Source: Hydrogenophaga intermedia (GTDB taxonomy: Bacteria > Pseudomonadota > Gammaproteobacteria > Burkholderiales > Burkholderiaceae_C). From it: a DNA stretch of 64,000 bases. A program made the position numbers and the translations under genes. The notes beneath the pieces are model-generated. The model searched no databases, had not been told where the DNA came from, and saw nothing but the letters and a program-made list of their open reading frames with translations. Each line of letters starts with the position of its first letter. The first letter of the stretch is position 1. Below, one piece after another: positions 8,692-16,951 of the stretch. The DNA is taken from contig NZ_JAMBNO010000019.1 in assembly GCF_023715105.1 (NCBI RefSeq), forward strand, positions 18,441-82,440, in the 5' to 3' direction.

Positions 8692-9983
8692 TGAGCACCG
8701 CCACCCAGCAAGACACCCGCGCCGCGCTGCGCCTGATCACCTGCGGCAGCGTCGACGATGGCAAGAGCACGTTGATCGGCCGCCTGCTGGTCGACAGCAA
8801 GGCCGTGCTGCAGGACCACCTCGCCGGCGTTCAGCGCCAGGGCCAGACGGATCTCGCGTTGCTCACCGACGGTCTGTCCGCCGAGCGCGAGCAAGGCATC
8901 ACCATCGACGTGGCCTACCGCTACTTCAGCACCGAGGCGCGCAAATTCATCATCGGCGACGCGCCGGGCCACGAGCAGTACACGCGCAACATGGTCACCG
9001 CCGCCAGCAGCGCCGATGCCGCGGTGGTGCTGGTCGACGCGACCAAGCTCGACTGGGGAAATTCCGCACTCAAGCTGCTGCCCCAGACGCGCCGCCACAG
9101 CCTGCTGCTCAAGCTGCTGCGCGTGCCCTCGGTGGTGTTTGCGGTGAACAAGCTCGACGCCGTGGAAGACGGCGCCCTGGCCTACGCCCATATCGGCGCT
9201 GCACTGCGCGCGTTCGCTGAGCAAGCGGGCATCGCCGTGGCCGCCGTGGTGCCGGTGTCGGCGCTCAAGGGCTGGAACGTGGTCGACGGCCCCGAGACCG
9301 CCGGTTGGTGCGGCTACCAGGGCCCCACGCTGCTCGAACTGCTGGAACACCTGCCCGTCACCGAACCCGACGCTGACCTGCCGCTGGCCTTTCCCGTGCA
9401 ATGGGTGGAGAAATTCTCGTCGTCGTCCGACACTTCGCAAGGCCGTCGCGTGTTCTGGGGCCGCGTGGCCGCGGGGGAACTGACGGTGGGCCAGCGCGTG
9501 CGCGTGGCCCCGAATGGTCAGACCGCCGTCGTTGCCCAGGTGCTCGACCATGTGCGCCAGCCCGGCGCGGTGAGCGCCGGCCACAGCGCGGGCATCGTGC
9601 TCGATCGCGAACTCGACGTCTCGCGTGGCGACTGGCTGCTGGCGGTGGACGAGGCCGGCGAGTCGCTCGCGCCTCAACGCGAGATCGCTGCCACCGTGGC
9701 CTGGCTCGACGACGAGCCTCTCGTGCCAGGACGCACCTACTGGGCGCTGCATGGCCACCGCTGGGTCAAGGCCCGCGTCAAGCGCATCGTGCACCAGCTC
9801 GACATCCACACCCTGGCCGAGCACGACGCCAGCGAACTGCCGCCCAACGCCATCGGCCACCTGGAACTGGCCTTGCAGGAGCCCCTGGCGGTGCAGCCGT
9901 TCGCACGCTCGCGCGCCTTGGGTTCGCTCGTGCTGGTGGATACCGCCAGCCACCGCACGGCCGCTGCGGTGCTGGTGCGCTGA
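8691..9983 (+). CDS. cysN: Sulfate adenylyltransferase subunit 1 (GTPase)
   Basis: A 430-aa EF-Tu-like GTPase that drives APS synthesis by CysD. G1 (GSVDDGKST, near residue 19), switch region with EQGITIDVAYRYF, G3 (DAPGHE, near residue 88) and G4 (NKLD, near residue 147) are all present. The protein stops after the C-terminal beta-barrel, so it lacks the fused CysC kinase found in some bacteria, which fits the APS-type CysH. The start overlaps the cysD stop (TGATG). Confidence 0.95.
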   Translation: MSTATQQDTRAALRLITCGSVDDGKSTLIGRLLVDSKAVLQDHLAGVQRQGQTDLALLTDGLSAEREQGITIDVAYRYFSTEARKFIIGDAPGHEQYTRNMVTAASSADAAVVLVDATKLDWGNSALKLLPQTRRHSLLLKLLRVPSVVFAVNKLDAVEDGALAYAHIGAALRAFAEQAGIAVAAVVPVSALKGWNVVDGPETAGWCGYQGPTLLELLEHLPVTEPDADLPLAFPVQWVEKFSSSSDTSQGRRVFWGRVAAGELTVGQRVRVAPNGQTAVVAQVLDHVRQPGAVSAGHSAGIVLDRELDVSRGDWLLAVDEAGESLAPQREIAATVAWLDDEPLVPGRTYWALHGHRWVKARVKRIVHQLDIHTLAEHDASELPPNAIGHLELALQEPLAVQPFARSRALGSLVLVDTASHRTAAAVLVR

Positions 9984-10093
9984 GCATTCCGCACCCTGCC
10001 CCGTACAGACCGGACCGCCAGCAAGGGTTTGCCCGGGGCCGTCATGCCCCGGCACCGTAAAATCGCCGTTTTCCGACCTCCCGCCCCGCCACC

Positions 10094-10423
10094 ATGACCC
10101 ACGTCGTCACCGAAGCCTGCATCCGCTGCAAATACACCGACTGCGTCGATGTCTGCCCCGTGGACTGCTTTCGCGAAGGTCCGAACTTCCTCACCATCGA
10201 CCCCGACGAGTGCATCGATTGCGCGGTGTGCATTCCCGAATGCCCGGTGAGCGCCATCTACGCGGAAGAAGACCTGCCCAAGGACCAGCTGCACATGACC
10301 GAGCTCAACGCCGAGCTGGCCAGACTGCCCGGCTGGAAGAGCATCACCAAGCGCAAGGCGCCCTTGCCCGACGCCGACGACTGGAAAGACAAGACCGGCA
10401 AGCTCGGCGAGCTGATCCGCTGA
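10094..10423 (+). CDS. fdxA: 7Fe ferredoxin FdxA
   Basis: A 109-aa soluble ferredoxin carrying one [3Fe-4S] and one [4Fe-4S] cluster. Cysteines follow the FdxA pattern: [17 protein letters not shown] at residues 9-25 and [12 protein letters not shown] near residues 40-51, then an acidic C-terminal tail ([12 protein letters not shown]). It is followed 4 bp later by a ferredoxin reductase gene, so the pair probably forms an electron-transfer unit, possibly serving the sulfite reductase encoded just upstream. That link is inference. Confidence 0.95.
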   Translation: MTHVVTEACIRCKYTDCVDVCPVDCFREGPNFLTIDPDECIDCAVCIPECPVSAIYAEEDLPKDQLHMTELNAELARLPGWKSITKRKAPLPDADDWKDKTGKLGELIR

Positions 10424-10427
10424 GTCG

Positions 10428-11480
10428 ATGACCGCACCTGCGCCGATCGAGACCGATGCGCTGGTCATCGGCGCCGGCCCCGTCGGGCTGTGGCAGGTGT
10501 TCCAGCTCGGCCTGCAGGACATCCGCTGCCACGTCGTAGATGCCCTGCCGCACGCCGGCGGCCAGCCCGGCGAGCTCTATCCCGACAAACCCATCTACGA
10601 CATACCGGGCATCCCGGTATGCACCGGCCGCGAGCTCGTGCAACGCCTGCAGGAGCAGGTTCGCCCATTTGCACCGGCGATGCACCTCGGACAAGCAGTG
10701 ACCACCCTGCGAAGGGAGGTCGATGGCCGCTGGGCATTGCAGACCAGCGCCGGACAAGCCTTTGTTGCCCGCACGGTGTTTGTCGCCGCCGGCGTCGGCG
10801 CGTTCCAGCCCAAGCGGCTCAAGCTCGACGGCATCGAGGCCTTCGAGCCGGGACAGGTGCAGCACCGGCTCGACGACCCCCTGGCGTTCGCAGGGCAACG
10901 CGTGCTCGTGCACGGCGGCGACGACCTCGCCATCGACTGGGCGTTGCGCCTGCTCGACAGTGCCACGCCACCTGCGCACCTGAGCCTGCTGCACCGCCGA
11001 GACGTGCTGCAATCCGACGACACCTTGGCCCTGCAGCGCGTGCGCGCCGCCATCGACGACGGACGCATCGAACTCGTCGTCGGCCAACCCGTGGGCCTGC
11101 GCAGCGAGGGTTCCCGCCTCACCGCCCTGGACATGCTCGACCCGCAAGGCAACGCCACCGCACTGCATGTGGACCATGTGCTGGTGGCACTCGGCCTGTC
11201 GCCCAGGCTCGGCCCCATCGCCGACTGGGGACTTGCCATGGATCGAAAGCAGCTGGTGGTCAACCCTGCAAGCAGCGAGACCAGCGAGGCGGGCCTGTTC
11301 GCCGTGGGCGACATCAACACCTACCCGGGCAAGAAGAAGCTCATCCTCTGCGGTTTCCATGAGGCGACGCTGGCAGCCTTCGCCGCGGCCGCGCTGCTGC
11401 GACCGGACGAACGCGTGCCCCTGCAATACACCACCACCAGCCCGCGCTTGCACCGCCTGCTGGGTGTGGCACCGCGATGA
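10428..11480 (+). CDS. Type-2 ferredoxin--NADP(+) reductase (thioredoxin reductase-like)
   Basis: A 350-aa FAD/NAD(P)-dependent oxidoreductase. The FAD site is GAGPVGLWQVFQLG near residue 17, followed by GGQPGELYPDKPIYDIPG. The NADPH half begins VLVHGGDDLAIDWAL near residue 160, and the FAD-closing GLFAVGDINTYPGKKKLIL lies near residue 287. It lacks the CxxC pair of thioredoxin reductase, which is the mark of type-2 FNR. Starting 4 bp after fdxA, it likely reduces FdxA. Length matches the family (330-350 aa). Confidence 0.88.
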   Translation: MTAPAPIETDALVIGAGPVGLWQVFQLGLQDIRCHVVDALPHAGGQPGELYPDKPIYDIPGIPVCTGRELVQRLQEQVRPFAPAMHLGQAVTTLRREVDGRWALQTSAGQAFVARTVFVAAGVGAFQPKRLKLDGIEAFEPGQVQHRLDDPLAFAGQRVLVHGGDDLAIDWALRLLDSATPPAHLSLLHRRDVLQSDDTLALQRVRAAIDDGRIELVVGQPVGLRSEGSRLTALDMLDPQGNATALHVDHVLVALGLSPRLGPIADWGLAMDRKQLVVNPASSETSEAGLFAVGDINTYPGKKKLILCGFHEATLAAFAAAALLRPDERVPLQYTTTSPRLHRLLGVAPR

Positions 11481-11514
11481 AGTTGCGCCCTTTTTCGCGC
11501 CCACCGACCCGACG

Positions 11515-11544
11515 TTCGAAATCGGTCCAAAACGACGCTATAAT
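11515..11544 (+). promoter_or_regulatory. Promoter of tRNA-Asn
   Basis: A perfect TATAAT -10 box at 11539-11544 lies 10 bases before the tRNA. A TTCGAA -35-like element at 11515-11520 is 18 bases upstream of it. Confidence 0.6.
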
Positions 11545-11554
11545 TTGAGGCTGT

Positions 11555-11630
11555 TCCCTGATAGCTCAGTCGGTAGAGCGACGGACTGTTAATCCGCAGG
11601 TCCCTGGTTCGAGTCCAGGTCGGGGAGCCA
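11555..11630 (+). tRNA. tRNA-Asn (GTT anticodon)
   Basis: A 76-nt cloverleaf with acceptor strands TCCCTGA and TCGGGGA, discriminator G and encoded CCA. The D-loop contains AGCTCAGTCGGTAGAGC, the anticodon loop is CTGTTAA with GTT at the centre, and the T-arm has GGTTCGAGTCC. The gene is intact, and accessory-type DNA begins immediately downstream, as is common where integrative elements use a tRNA 3' end. Confidence 0.97.
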
Positions 11631-11642
11631 AGTAAATCAAGA

Positions 11643-11672
11643 GTCAGCAGGTTAGCGCCTGCTGACTTTTTT
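11643..11672 (+). terminator. Rho-independent terminator after tRNA-Asn
   Basis: Perfect 9-bp stem (GTCAGCAGG / CCTGCTGAC) with a six-base loop followed by six T residues at 11667-11672. Confidence 0.85.
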
Positions 11673-11716
11673 GCTTTCTGGATCTCCCGTGTCCGACACG
11701 TGTCCGAAATTCTTCG

Positions 11717-11736
11717 CGGACACATGCATGTGTCCG
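11717..11736. repeat. 20-bp perfect palindrome in a cluster of GTGTCCG repeats
   Basis: CGGACACATGCATGTGTCCG is fully self-complementary. Two further GTGTCCG copies lie just upstream (11691-11706). The stretch 11673-11889 otherwise holds no convincing gene. The position between a tRNA terminator and an AlpA-like regulator suggests a recombination or regulator-binding site left by an integrative element; this is inference. Confidence 0.55.
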
Positions 11737-11889
11737 GATCGCAACAGCCTGGCGTTGCCCAGACGGCATCGACTACGTCGAGGAGCTCGGTGACATACCT
11801 CTGTGGGCTAGATTTGTCAGCGAATCCAGCATGACCGAGGCGCCCGCAGCGCCCTACAGTTGCCAACATGCCTCCACCGGGAGATTGCC

Positions 11890-12117
11890 GTGCAACAGAC
11901 CTCCGCCCCACCCCCGGAAACACAGGATCAAATATCGACCGTGTTTCTGCGCATGCCATCCGTCATACAGATGACGGGCTTGGGTCGATCGACGATCTAC
12001 AGGCTCATCGCCCAACAACAGTTCCCCTGCCCCGTTCGTCTCGGTGTGCGCGCAGTGGCCTGGCGCCGCAGCGAACTGGATCTATGGAGCCAGTCACGTC
12101 CAGCGACATCGCACTGA
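11890..12117 (+). CDS. AlpA-family helix-turn-helix regulator
   Basis: A 75-aa DNA-binding protein. The core FLRMPSVIQMTGLGRSTIYRLI at residues about 18-39, then a basic stretch with FPCPVRLGVRAVAWRRSELDLW, matches the AlpA/phage-type MerR-like excisionase fold, which activates integrase genes or acts as an excisionase. The GTG start at 11890 is preceded by GGGAGA; an upstream TTG gives a longer, less protein-like N-terminus. No integrase gene is visible near it, so it may be a relic of a lost island. Confidence 0.75.
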   Translation: MQQTSAPPPETQDQISTVFLRMPSVIQMTGLGRSTIYRLIAQQQFPCPVRLGVRAVAWRRSELDLWSQSRPATSH

Positions 12118-12157
12118 AACGGACAGGCACTCCATCGGGACCACTCGGAGAGGATAG

Positions 12158-12295
12158 TCAGGCATTCGAGTCCTCAAGCTTTTGAAGTTTGATTGCCTGC
12201 TCAATGAGTCCGAGCCCCTTCGAGTCGCCGACTTCAGGGTCAAAATACATTCTTCGTAGCCTATCGAGGAGCGCAAGTGCGCCCTCAAGGCCCAC
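12158..12295 (-). CDS. Small ORF or frameshifted remnant, unknown
   Basis: A 46-codon reading frame from a GTG encodes VGLEGALALLDRLRRMYFDPEV and ends LIEQAIKLQKLEDSNA. The composition looks protein-like. In another frame directly upstream (about 12296-12390) the peptide VFHALHIDHNEHEVLAIDRDGAARL also looks protein-like, so the two may be one gene split by a frameshift. It competes with a plus-strand ORF in the same place, and neither was recognised. Confidence 0.25.
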   Translation of the reverse strand: MGLEGALALLDRLRRMYFDPEVGDSKGLGLIEQAIKLQKLEDSNA

Positions 12296-12522
12296 AAGCG
12301 CGCAGCACCATCCCGGTCGATCGCCAGGACCTCGTGCTCGTTATGGTCGATGTGGAGTGCATGAAACACCTTGAACCTACAGGCGTGGAAAACGGAGCCG
12401 TGTCCGAGCTGCTGGATCTAGTGGGGTTGTACCAGGGCTTGCCGCTGGACGAGGACTGCAAACGCATGCTTCTTCTGGCATCACTGGTGAAACCTTTGAA
12501 TCGGTACGCGCGAGAGGACTGA
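12277..12522 (+). CDS. Small hypothetical protein
   Basis: Up to 81 codons from a GTG at 12277, with alternative ATGs at 12343 and 12361. The C-terminal half (AVSELLDLVGLYQGLPLDED and onward) reads as an amphipathic helical protein. It stops 7 bp before the CoiA-like gene and is in the same direction, which supports it being real. Function not recognised; the N-terminal part overlaps an antisense candidate. Confidence 0.4.
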   Translation: MRPQGPQARSTIPVDRQDLVLVMVDVECMKHLEPTGVENGAVSELLDLVGLYQGLPLDEDCKRMLLLASLVKPLNRYARED

Positions 12523-12529
12523 GCAACCC

Positions 12530-13705
12530 ATGTCCAGCATCCTGATCATGGCGTTTGATGCCAGCGGAGCCATACGCTTCGTCGGCGATGTCTTACGAGG
12601 GGCTGCGTGCGGATGTTTCTGCCCCATGTGCAAGAGCCCGCTGGTGGCCAAACAGGGGAAAGAGAATGAATGGCACTTCTCACACGAGGCCTCACAGGAG
12701 CGCCCCGAGTGCGAAGCCGGTGCGGAGAACCTCGCCAGAAGCCTGGGCATCGAATTTGCACGCGAGTTGGCTGAGCGTGGGTCGCTGGTGTTGCCCGAAT
12801 ACAGGACCTCGGCAGGCGTTATCTCGGCGTGGCTGGACCGCTCACAAGCCGTAGAGTGGAACGCTCAAATTTCAGGCCCTCTCGCATGGAGAGAGCATCC
12901 CCCGAAGTCCAAGGTGGTGGCCACCGGTGCGCTGGACACGGGTGCTGCCTTTGCGCTGTTCGTCCAGGTGGGCGACGCGGGCGCGCCTCAGGTCGACGAC
13001 CTGCCTGAGCACTGCGCGTACGGCTCACTGGTGGTCTCAGCCGCATGGCCACCAGGCACTCGCACGCGCGAGGACGCCATGGCCATTCTCAAGCAGACAG
13101 TGAGCTTTCGCTGGGGGTACCACCCCGACACGCTGGGTCTTCGGGCCGCCGCACAAGCCGCCATAGAGGCCGAAGAGAGTGCCGTGCGACAGCGCACCGA
13201 GGCATTGCTGCGCGAACGCGCCAACGCAGCGGGGAGACGATGGGCTGAAATCGGCAAACGTCTGGAGCGACCTTACGATGCCCCCCCTGTACTGCGTGAT
13301 GTAGCGCTACAGGCGTCCCCAGCGCCGAAACCTACTGCAAGCACCCCGCCCAGTGGAACCCGTTTCCCCGCCTATCCAGGCCACGCGCTGGGATGCAACT
13401 TCCAGTTCTTCCGGCTGGGGGCAGATGAGGCGTGGGTGTTCTATCCGATGGATGTCGCCTTCATCAACGAGCACGTGAAGATGGCTAACGCCGCACAGCC
13501 GCTGCCAACCAAGCTCTGGGCGATTGCGCCAGTGGGCGGCCCACGCGAAGGGTGGGATGAGTGCTTTCCGCCCAGCGTTGGCTCTGCCGATGCCGAACAC
13601 GGCATCTACTGGGTGCGTGACCACATCACGGCGGTGACCTTCCTCAGTCCCCGCTCCAAAGGGACCCACACGGCCAACGATCCAGCGGAGTTCTCGAACA
13701 AATAG
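12530..13705 (+). CDS. CoiA-like zinc-ribbon protein
   Basis: A 391-aa protein whose N-terminus has a CoiA-type motif: CPMCKSPLVAKQGKENEWHF followed by SH (residues about 31-52), where two cysteines and the W-H-F-x-H segment are typical of the competence protein CoiA and related nuclease-like proteins. The middle has a charged coiled segment (about residues 205-240, EAEESAVRQRTEALLRERAN) and the C-terminus is unassigned. Such proteins occur in islands and plasmids; a nuclease role in DNA uptake or defence is possible. The catalytic core was not confirmed. Confidence 0.55.
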   Translation: MSSILIMAFDASGAIRFVGDVLRGAACGCFCPMCKSPLVAKQGKENEWHFSHEASQERPECEAGAENLARSLGIEFARELAERGSLVLPEYRTSAGVISAWLDRSQAVEWNAQISGPLAWREHPPKSKVVATGALDTGAAFALFVQVGDAGAPQVDDLPEHCAYGSLVVSAAWPPGTRTREDAMAILKQTVSFRWGYHPDTLGLRAAAQAAIEAEESAVRQRTEALLRERANAAGRRWAEIGKRLERPYDAPPVLRDVALQASPAPKPTASTPPSGTRFPAYPGHALGCNFQFFRLGADEAWVFYPMDVAFINEHVKMANAAQPLPTKLWAIAPVGGPREGWDECFPPSVGSADAEHGIYWVRDHITAVTFLSPRSKGTHTANDPAEFSNK

Positions 13706-13721
13706 CACAGGAAACCTGCGG

Positions 13722-14027
13722 TCAAACCGAAACAGCAAGCTTAAGAACCACCCCGATCACGAACAGCGAGGCAGCGATACGACCCCAGCGCCAGGTGGTG
13801 AACCAGTAACGGTGATTGACCCATACCGCGCGGTGGATCCGCTCTGCCGAAACCAGGAGCGCTATCGCAACGACCATGGGGCCGACGATCCCGACGGGAG
13901 TATCAATCTGGTTCAACAGGAATACCCAGAACAGCGGCCAGCCCACCGCATCGATGGCCGCGAGCCATCGTCGACCCGTCCAGTGCGGTGCATTGGCCCG
14001 GGGTTCACGCGCAACGAGCAGCCACAT
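13722..14027 (-). CDS. Small membrane protein, unknown
   Basis: A 101-aa protein with three hydrophobic segments (about residues 23-42, 45-62 and 78-101) and an aromatic-rich linker (WVNHRYWFTTWRWGR). A strong AGGAGG ribosome-binding site lies just upstream of the ATG at 14027, so it is very likely expressed. It converges with the CoiA-like gene. Function not recognised. Confidence 0.65.
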   Translation of the reverse strand: MWLLVAREPRANAPHWTGRRWLAAIDAVGWPLFWVFLLNQIDTPVGIVGPMVVAIALLVSAERIHRAVWVNHRYWFTTWRWGRIAASLFVIGVVLKLAVSV

Positions 14028-14773
14028 AACAACCTCCTGTCATTTCTTGCGTCACTGACCCAGTCCGTTTCCCTCCTCGTCCGTTCAGCCCACGGCAATG
14101 ACCAGAATGGAAAGGCATCCGAGAAACGCTCAAACATTGCCACATGGAAACCGGTGATTGAATCCACACGGCAAACAACCGTAAAAGATGTTTCATCGCT
14201 CGCGGGTTCATGGCCAGCCCAGTGATCCACCAAATCGTGTCGTCTGATCCCCAAGGAACACTACCCCAATTTCCGAGGGAGCTGGATTAGGAGTCCGTCC
14301 CTCGATCATCGAGTCTGTTCAGGTGTGCACCCTGCCCCGCATTCGTCGGTCGCCGTGCGACACCGAAAGCGCTGGGTCAAGGCGCGAAAGCCTGGGCACC
14401 GTGGAATAAATGGAAGGGGCCCACCAGAGTGAAACGGCGGTGGGAAGGTGGCTGTTTATGCCGCGAAAGGCCTTGGCGAATGCGCCAGCAGCGCTATGGT
14501 TCGCAAGTCGGCGAGCGGCGAATTTCTTGGGGCGGCATCATGTGGAGACAATCGGAAGGACCATCCAAAAATTGGGAACGCAACTCCATGAGTCTCGGTT
14601 CGTGAAACCCCGAGTGCCATCAATTCGTTCCAAGAAGCTCCGACGGACGGAAACGACTTGAAACCAATGAGACACGCGCGATACCCGCGCCATCTAGACA
14701 GGATTTCGCAGCTCCCAGCTAAATGGATGCAGTCAGCGAACTGCCGTTGCTGGCACTGCCGGAGCCGCTCCAT
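14028..14773. other. Long stretch without a convincing gene
   Basis: About 745 bases of mixed composition. An 83-codon plus-strand ORF at 14410-14661 has no good ribosome-binding site and is Arg/Ala-rich. No repeat, RNA or element end was recognised. It may be decayed island DNA plus the promoter region of the LysR gene. Confidence 0.5.
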
Positions 14774-15781
14774 ATGCTGGATCGTGATCAGTTGGAAACG
14801 TTTGCCACTGTGGTCGAGCAGCAAAGCTTCGACCGCGCGGCGAGCGTGCTCAGCATCACAAGGGGCGCTGTCTCCCAGCGCATCAAAGCGCTGGAGGAAT
14901 CGCTGTCCACCGTGCTGGTCAAGCGCGAACGGCCGGTGGCGGCCACGCATGCCGGTGAAGTGCTGCTGCGCCATGTGAAGGCGCTTCGCATCCTTGAAGG
15001 GTCGGCCCTCCAAGAACTTGCGCCAACCGCCAAACCACACGCCCCCGTGTCCCTGGCAATTGCGGTGAATGCCGATTCCCTGGCCACCTGGTTTCCTGAA
15101 GTGCTCAAGGAGTTGCTGATGGGGCAGCTGGTGGCCCTGGAGGTGATCACAGACGATCAGGACCACACCTCTGCCCTGCTGGCTCGTGGCGATGTGATCG
15201 GCTGCATTTCGACATCTGCCAAACCCGCCGATGGCTTCTTGGCCGAATGCCTGGGCGCCATGGAATACCGCTGCTATGCGACGCCCGCCTTCGCTACCAC
15301 GAACTTTCCAAACGGGCTCACGGTGCCAGCAGTGCTGTCAACACCGGCGGTGTTGTTCAACCGCAAGGACTCGCTGCACGACGACTTCCTGAAAAGGCAT
15401 TTTGGGTTTGCGGTTGAGCGGTACGCCAGACACTACCTGCCCTCGCCCGTCGCCTTGCTCGAAGGGGTTGCCATGGGAGCTGGCTACGGCCTGATTCCCA
15501 GCTGGCAGGCGGCTCCCTTGGTGGAAGCGGGACAGCTCGTGGACGTCTGCCCCGATGAGCGAGAGATGGTGGACCTGTTCTGGCACCACTGGGACCTCGA
15601 ACCACCAATGGCCAGTGACATCACTGCCCTGATCGTCAAGGTGGCCAGAAACAGTCTGGAGCCTTCGGTCGGGTTCGAGCCATCAACGGCGCAGACTGGA
15701 CCATCGCCGAGCCCACCCTCCGGCCACAAAGCGGAGCCACAGGGCGGTGCCAGCGGACAAGAAGCATCCGAGCAGCAGTGA
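14774..15781 (+). CDS. LysR-family regulator, ArgP/IciA-like
   Basis: A 335-aa transcription regulator. The N-terminal winged helix reads MLDRDQLETFATVVEQQSFD, then AASVLSITRGAVSQRIKALE, resembling ArgP. The effector domain follows from about residue 80. The ATG at 14774 gives the family-standard N-terminus; an ATG 51 bases upstream has no ribosome-binding site. The C-terminus is longer than in ArgP (about 300 aa) and its Pro/Ser/Gly-rich tail overlaps the end of the convergent transporter gene by 99 bases, suggesting loss of an original stop. It may regulate the neighbouring transporter/desaturase pair; that is only positional inference. Confidence 0.8.
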   Translation: MLDRDQLETFATVVEQQSFDRAASVLSITRGAVSQRIKALEESLSTVLVKRERPVAATHAGEVLLRHVKALRILEGSALQELAPTAKPHAPVSLAIAVNADSLATWFPEVLKELLMGQLVALEVITDDQDHTSALLARGDVIGCISTSAKPADGFLAECLGAMEYRCYATPAFATTNFPNGLTVPAVLSTPAVLFNRKDSLHDDFLKRHFGFAVERYARHYLPSPVALLEGVAMGAGYGLIPSWQAAPLVEAGQLVDVCPDEREMVDLFWHHWDLEPPMASDITALIVKVARNSLEPSVGFEPSTAQTGPSPSPPSGHKAEPQGGASGQEASEQQ

Positions 15782-16951
15782 CACCACGTCGTTGTCTTCA
15801 CCATACTGCCCCAACCAGCCCGCCAGATGCACGGCGACTGAACCTGAGAAGCCAACCGCCACGATCCACTTCGCGTGCTGCGGCGGCACAACGATGCCCG
15901 AGACCATGGTGGCAAAGCAAACGCCGATGCTGGCGATGTAGACCACGTTGACCGACACCATGGTGTCTACAATGCCCTGGTCAAGTGAGGCCAGCAACGC
16001 GCTCAAACCCAAGGCAATGAGCGCAAACATCGGGTGACCCGCTGAACGGCGGCCAGAGGCGGCACACGCCAGCGCTTCCGTCATGGCGCGCAAGATCGCA
16101 GCGCCTGCACCCAACGCTGCCACCGACAACGCGATGAGCGTCAACTTGTCTGCGCCCTGCCCCACCGACCCAGCGACCTGCCCCAGCACCCAGGGCACTA
16201 CCTGCTTGGAGTCCGCCAAGTCGCCCAACATGCCACCACCCTGCATGGCGACCACCACGGCCGACGGTAAGAAAGCGATCACGAAGAGCAGCAGCCCTGC
16301 AAGAACACAACCACCCGCGGCGGCCAAGGGTGAACGCGCGGCCAAAACAAATTGCTGGTAATCGGCACCGGTACACACCAGCAAGCCGACGGCCAAAGAA
16401 ATGGCCACCACGCGGGATGCACTGAACGTGGACAGGTCTTCGCTAAAAGCGGGAATCGCCTGCAGGTAGACGCCCATGCCTTTGGCAACGACCAGCGCGT
16501 AGACCAGAACAGCGGCGCTCGCAAGAAGACACATGGCGAACAAGGCCGATGCGAACCGCAGATCCAATCGCGATGCGCCGTAGATCAACAGCAAGATCAC
16601 CAAGTAGCTGTTTGTCTGTTCAAGGCCCAACAACTCCAGCACCGCGACACCACCCTGAATCTGGGCGGCCAGCACGCCCGACATCCAGATCAATGACAGA
16701 AACGCCACAACGCCTTGAAGCTGCTTGCCATAGGCACGGCCAAACAGATCCCAGACCGGAAGTCCAGTTGCCCAGAGCTGCCGTGCGAACGCAGCCAACA
16801 CCAGCATGCCAAAGCCGGTAGCTACCCCATAGATGCTGCCTGCCATGCCGTGGGAAAGTGCCAGTTCCCCCGACCCGAAAAGAAATCCGATCCCATAGCT
16901 GGCCGAAACCAGAAGTGCCGCAACCTGCAAGCTCCCCAGCGCCCTGTTCAT
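15683..16951 (-). CDS. Sodium:solute symporter (SSS) family transporter
   Basis: A 422-aa membrane protein with about 12-13 hydrophobic helices. It starts MNRALGSLQVAALLVSASYG. The GSGELALSHGMAGSIYG segment in the first helices, DYQQFVLAARSPLAAAGG near residue 205 and the LSVAALGAGAAILRAMTEAL segment are SSS-like. Length is a little short for the family. The ATG at 16951 overlaps the stop of the upstream desaturase gene by four bases, so the two are translationally coupled. Substrate unknown; co-occurrence with a desaturase suggests an organic acid or lipid-related solute, but this is speculative. Confidence 0.7.
   Translation of the reverse strand: MNRALGSLQVAALLVSASYGIGFLFGSGELALSHGMAGSIYGVATGFGMLVLAAFARQLWATGLPVWDLFGRAYGKQLQGVVAFLSLIWMSGVLAAQIQGGVAVLELLGLEQTNSYLVILLLIYGASRLDLRFASALFAMCLLASAAVLVYALVVAKGMGVYLQAIPAFSEDLSTFSASRVVAISLAVGLLVCTGADYQQFVLAARSPLAAAGGCVLAGLLLFVIAFLPSAVVVAMQGGGMLGDLADSKQVVPWVLGQVAGSVGQGADKLTLIALSVAALGAGAAILRAMTEALACAASGRRSAGHPMFALIALGLSALLASLDQGIVDTMVSVNVVYIASIGVCFATMVSGIVVPPQHAKWIVAVGFSGSVAVHLAGWLGQYGEDNDVVSLLLGCFLSAGTALWLRFVAGGWARRWSSLRR

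Noticed and set aside
11607..11630. A second copy of the tRNA-Asn 3' end inside the window as a right attachment site
   Set aside because: By eye no copy of GGTTCGAGTCCAGGTCGGGG was found downstream; a computed search over a larger region would be needed.
14410..14661. An 83-codon ORF as a gene
   Set aside because: No ribosome-binding site, biased composition and no recognisable pattern; left as part of the unassigned stretch.
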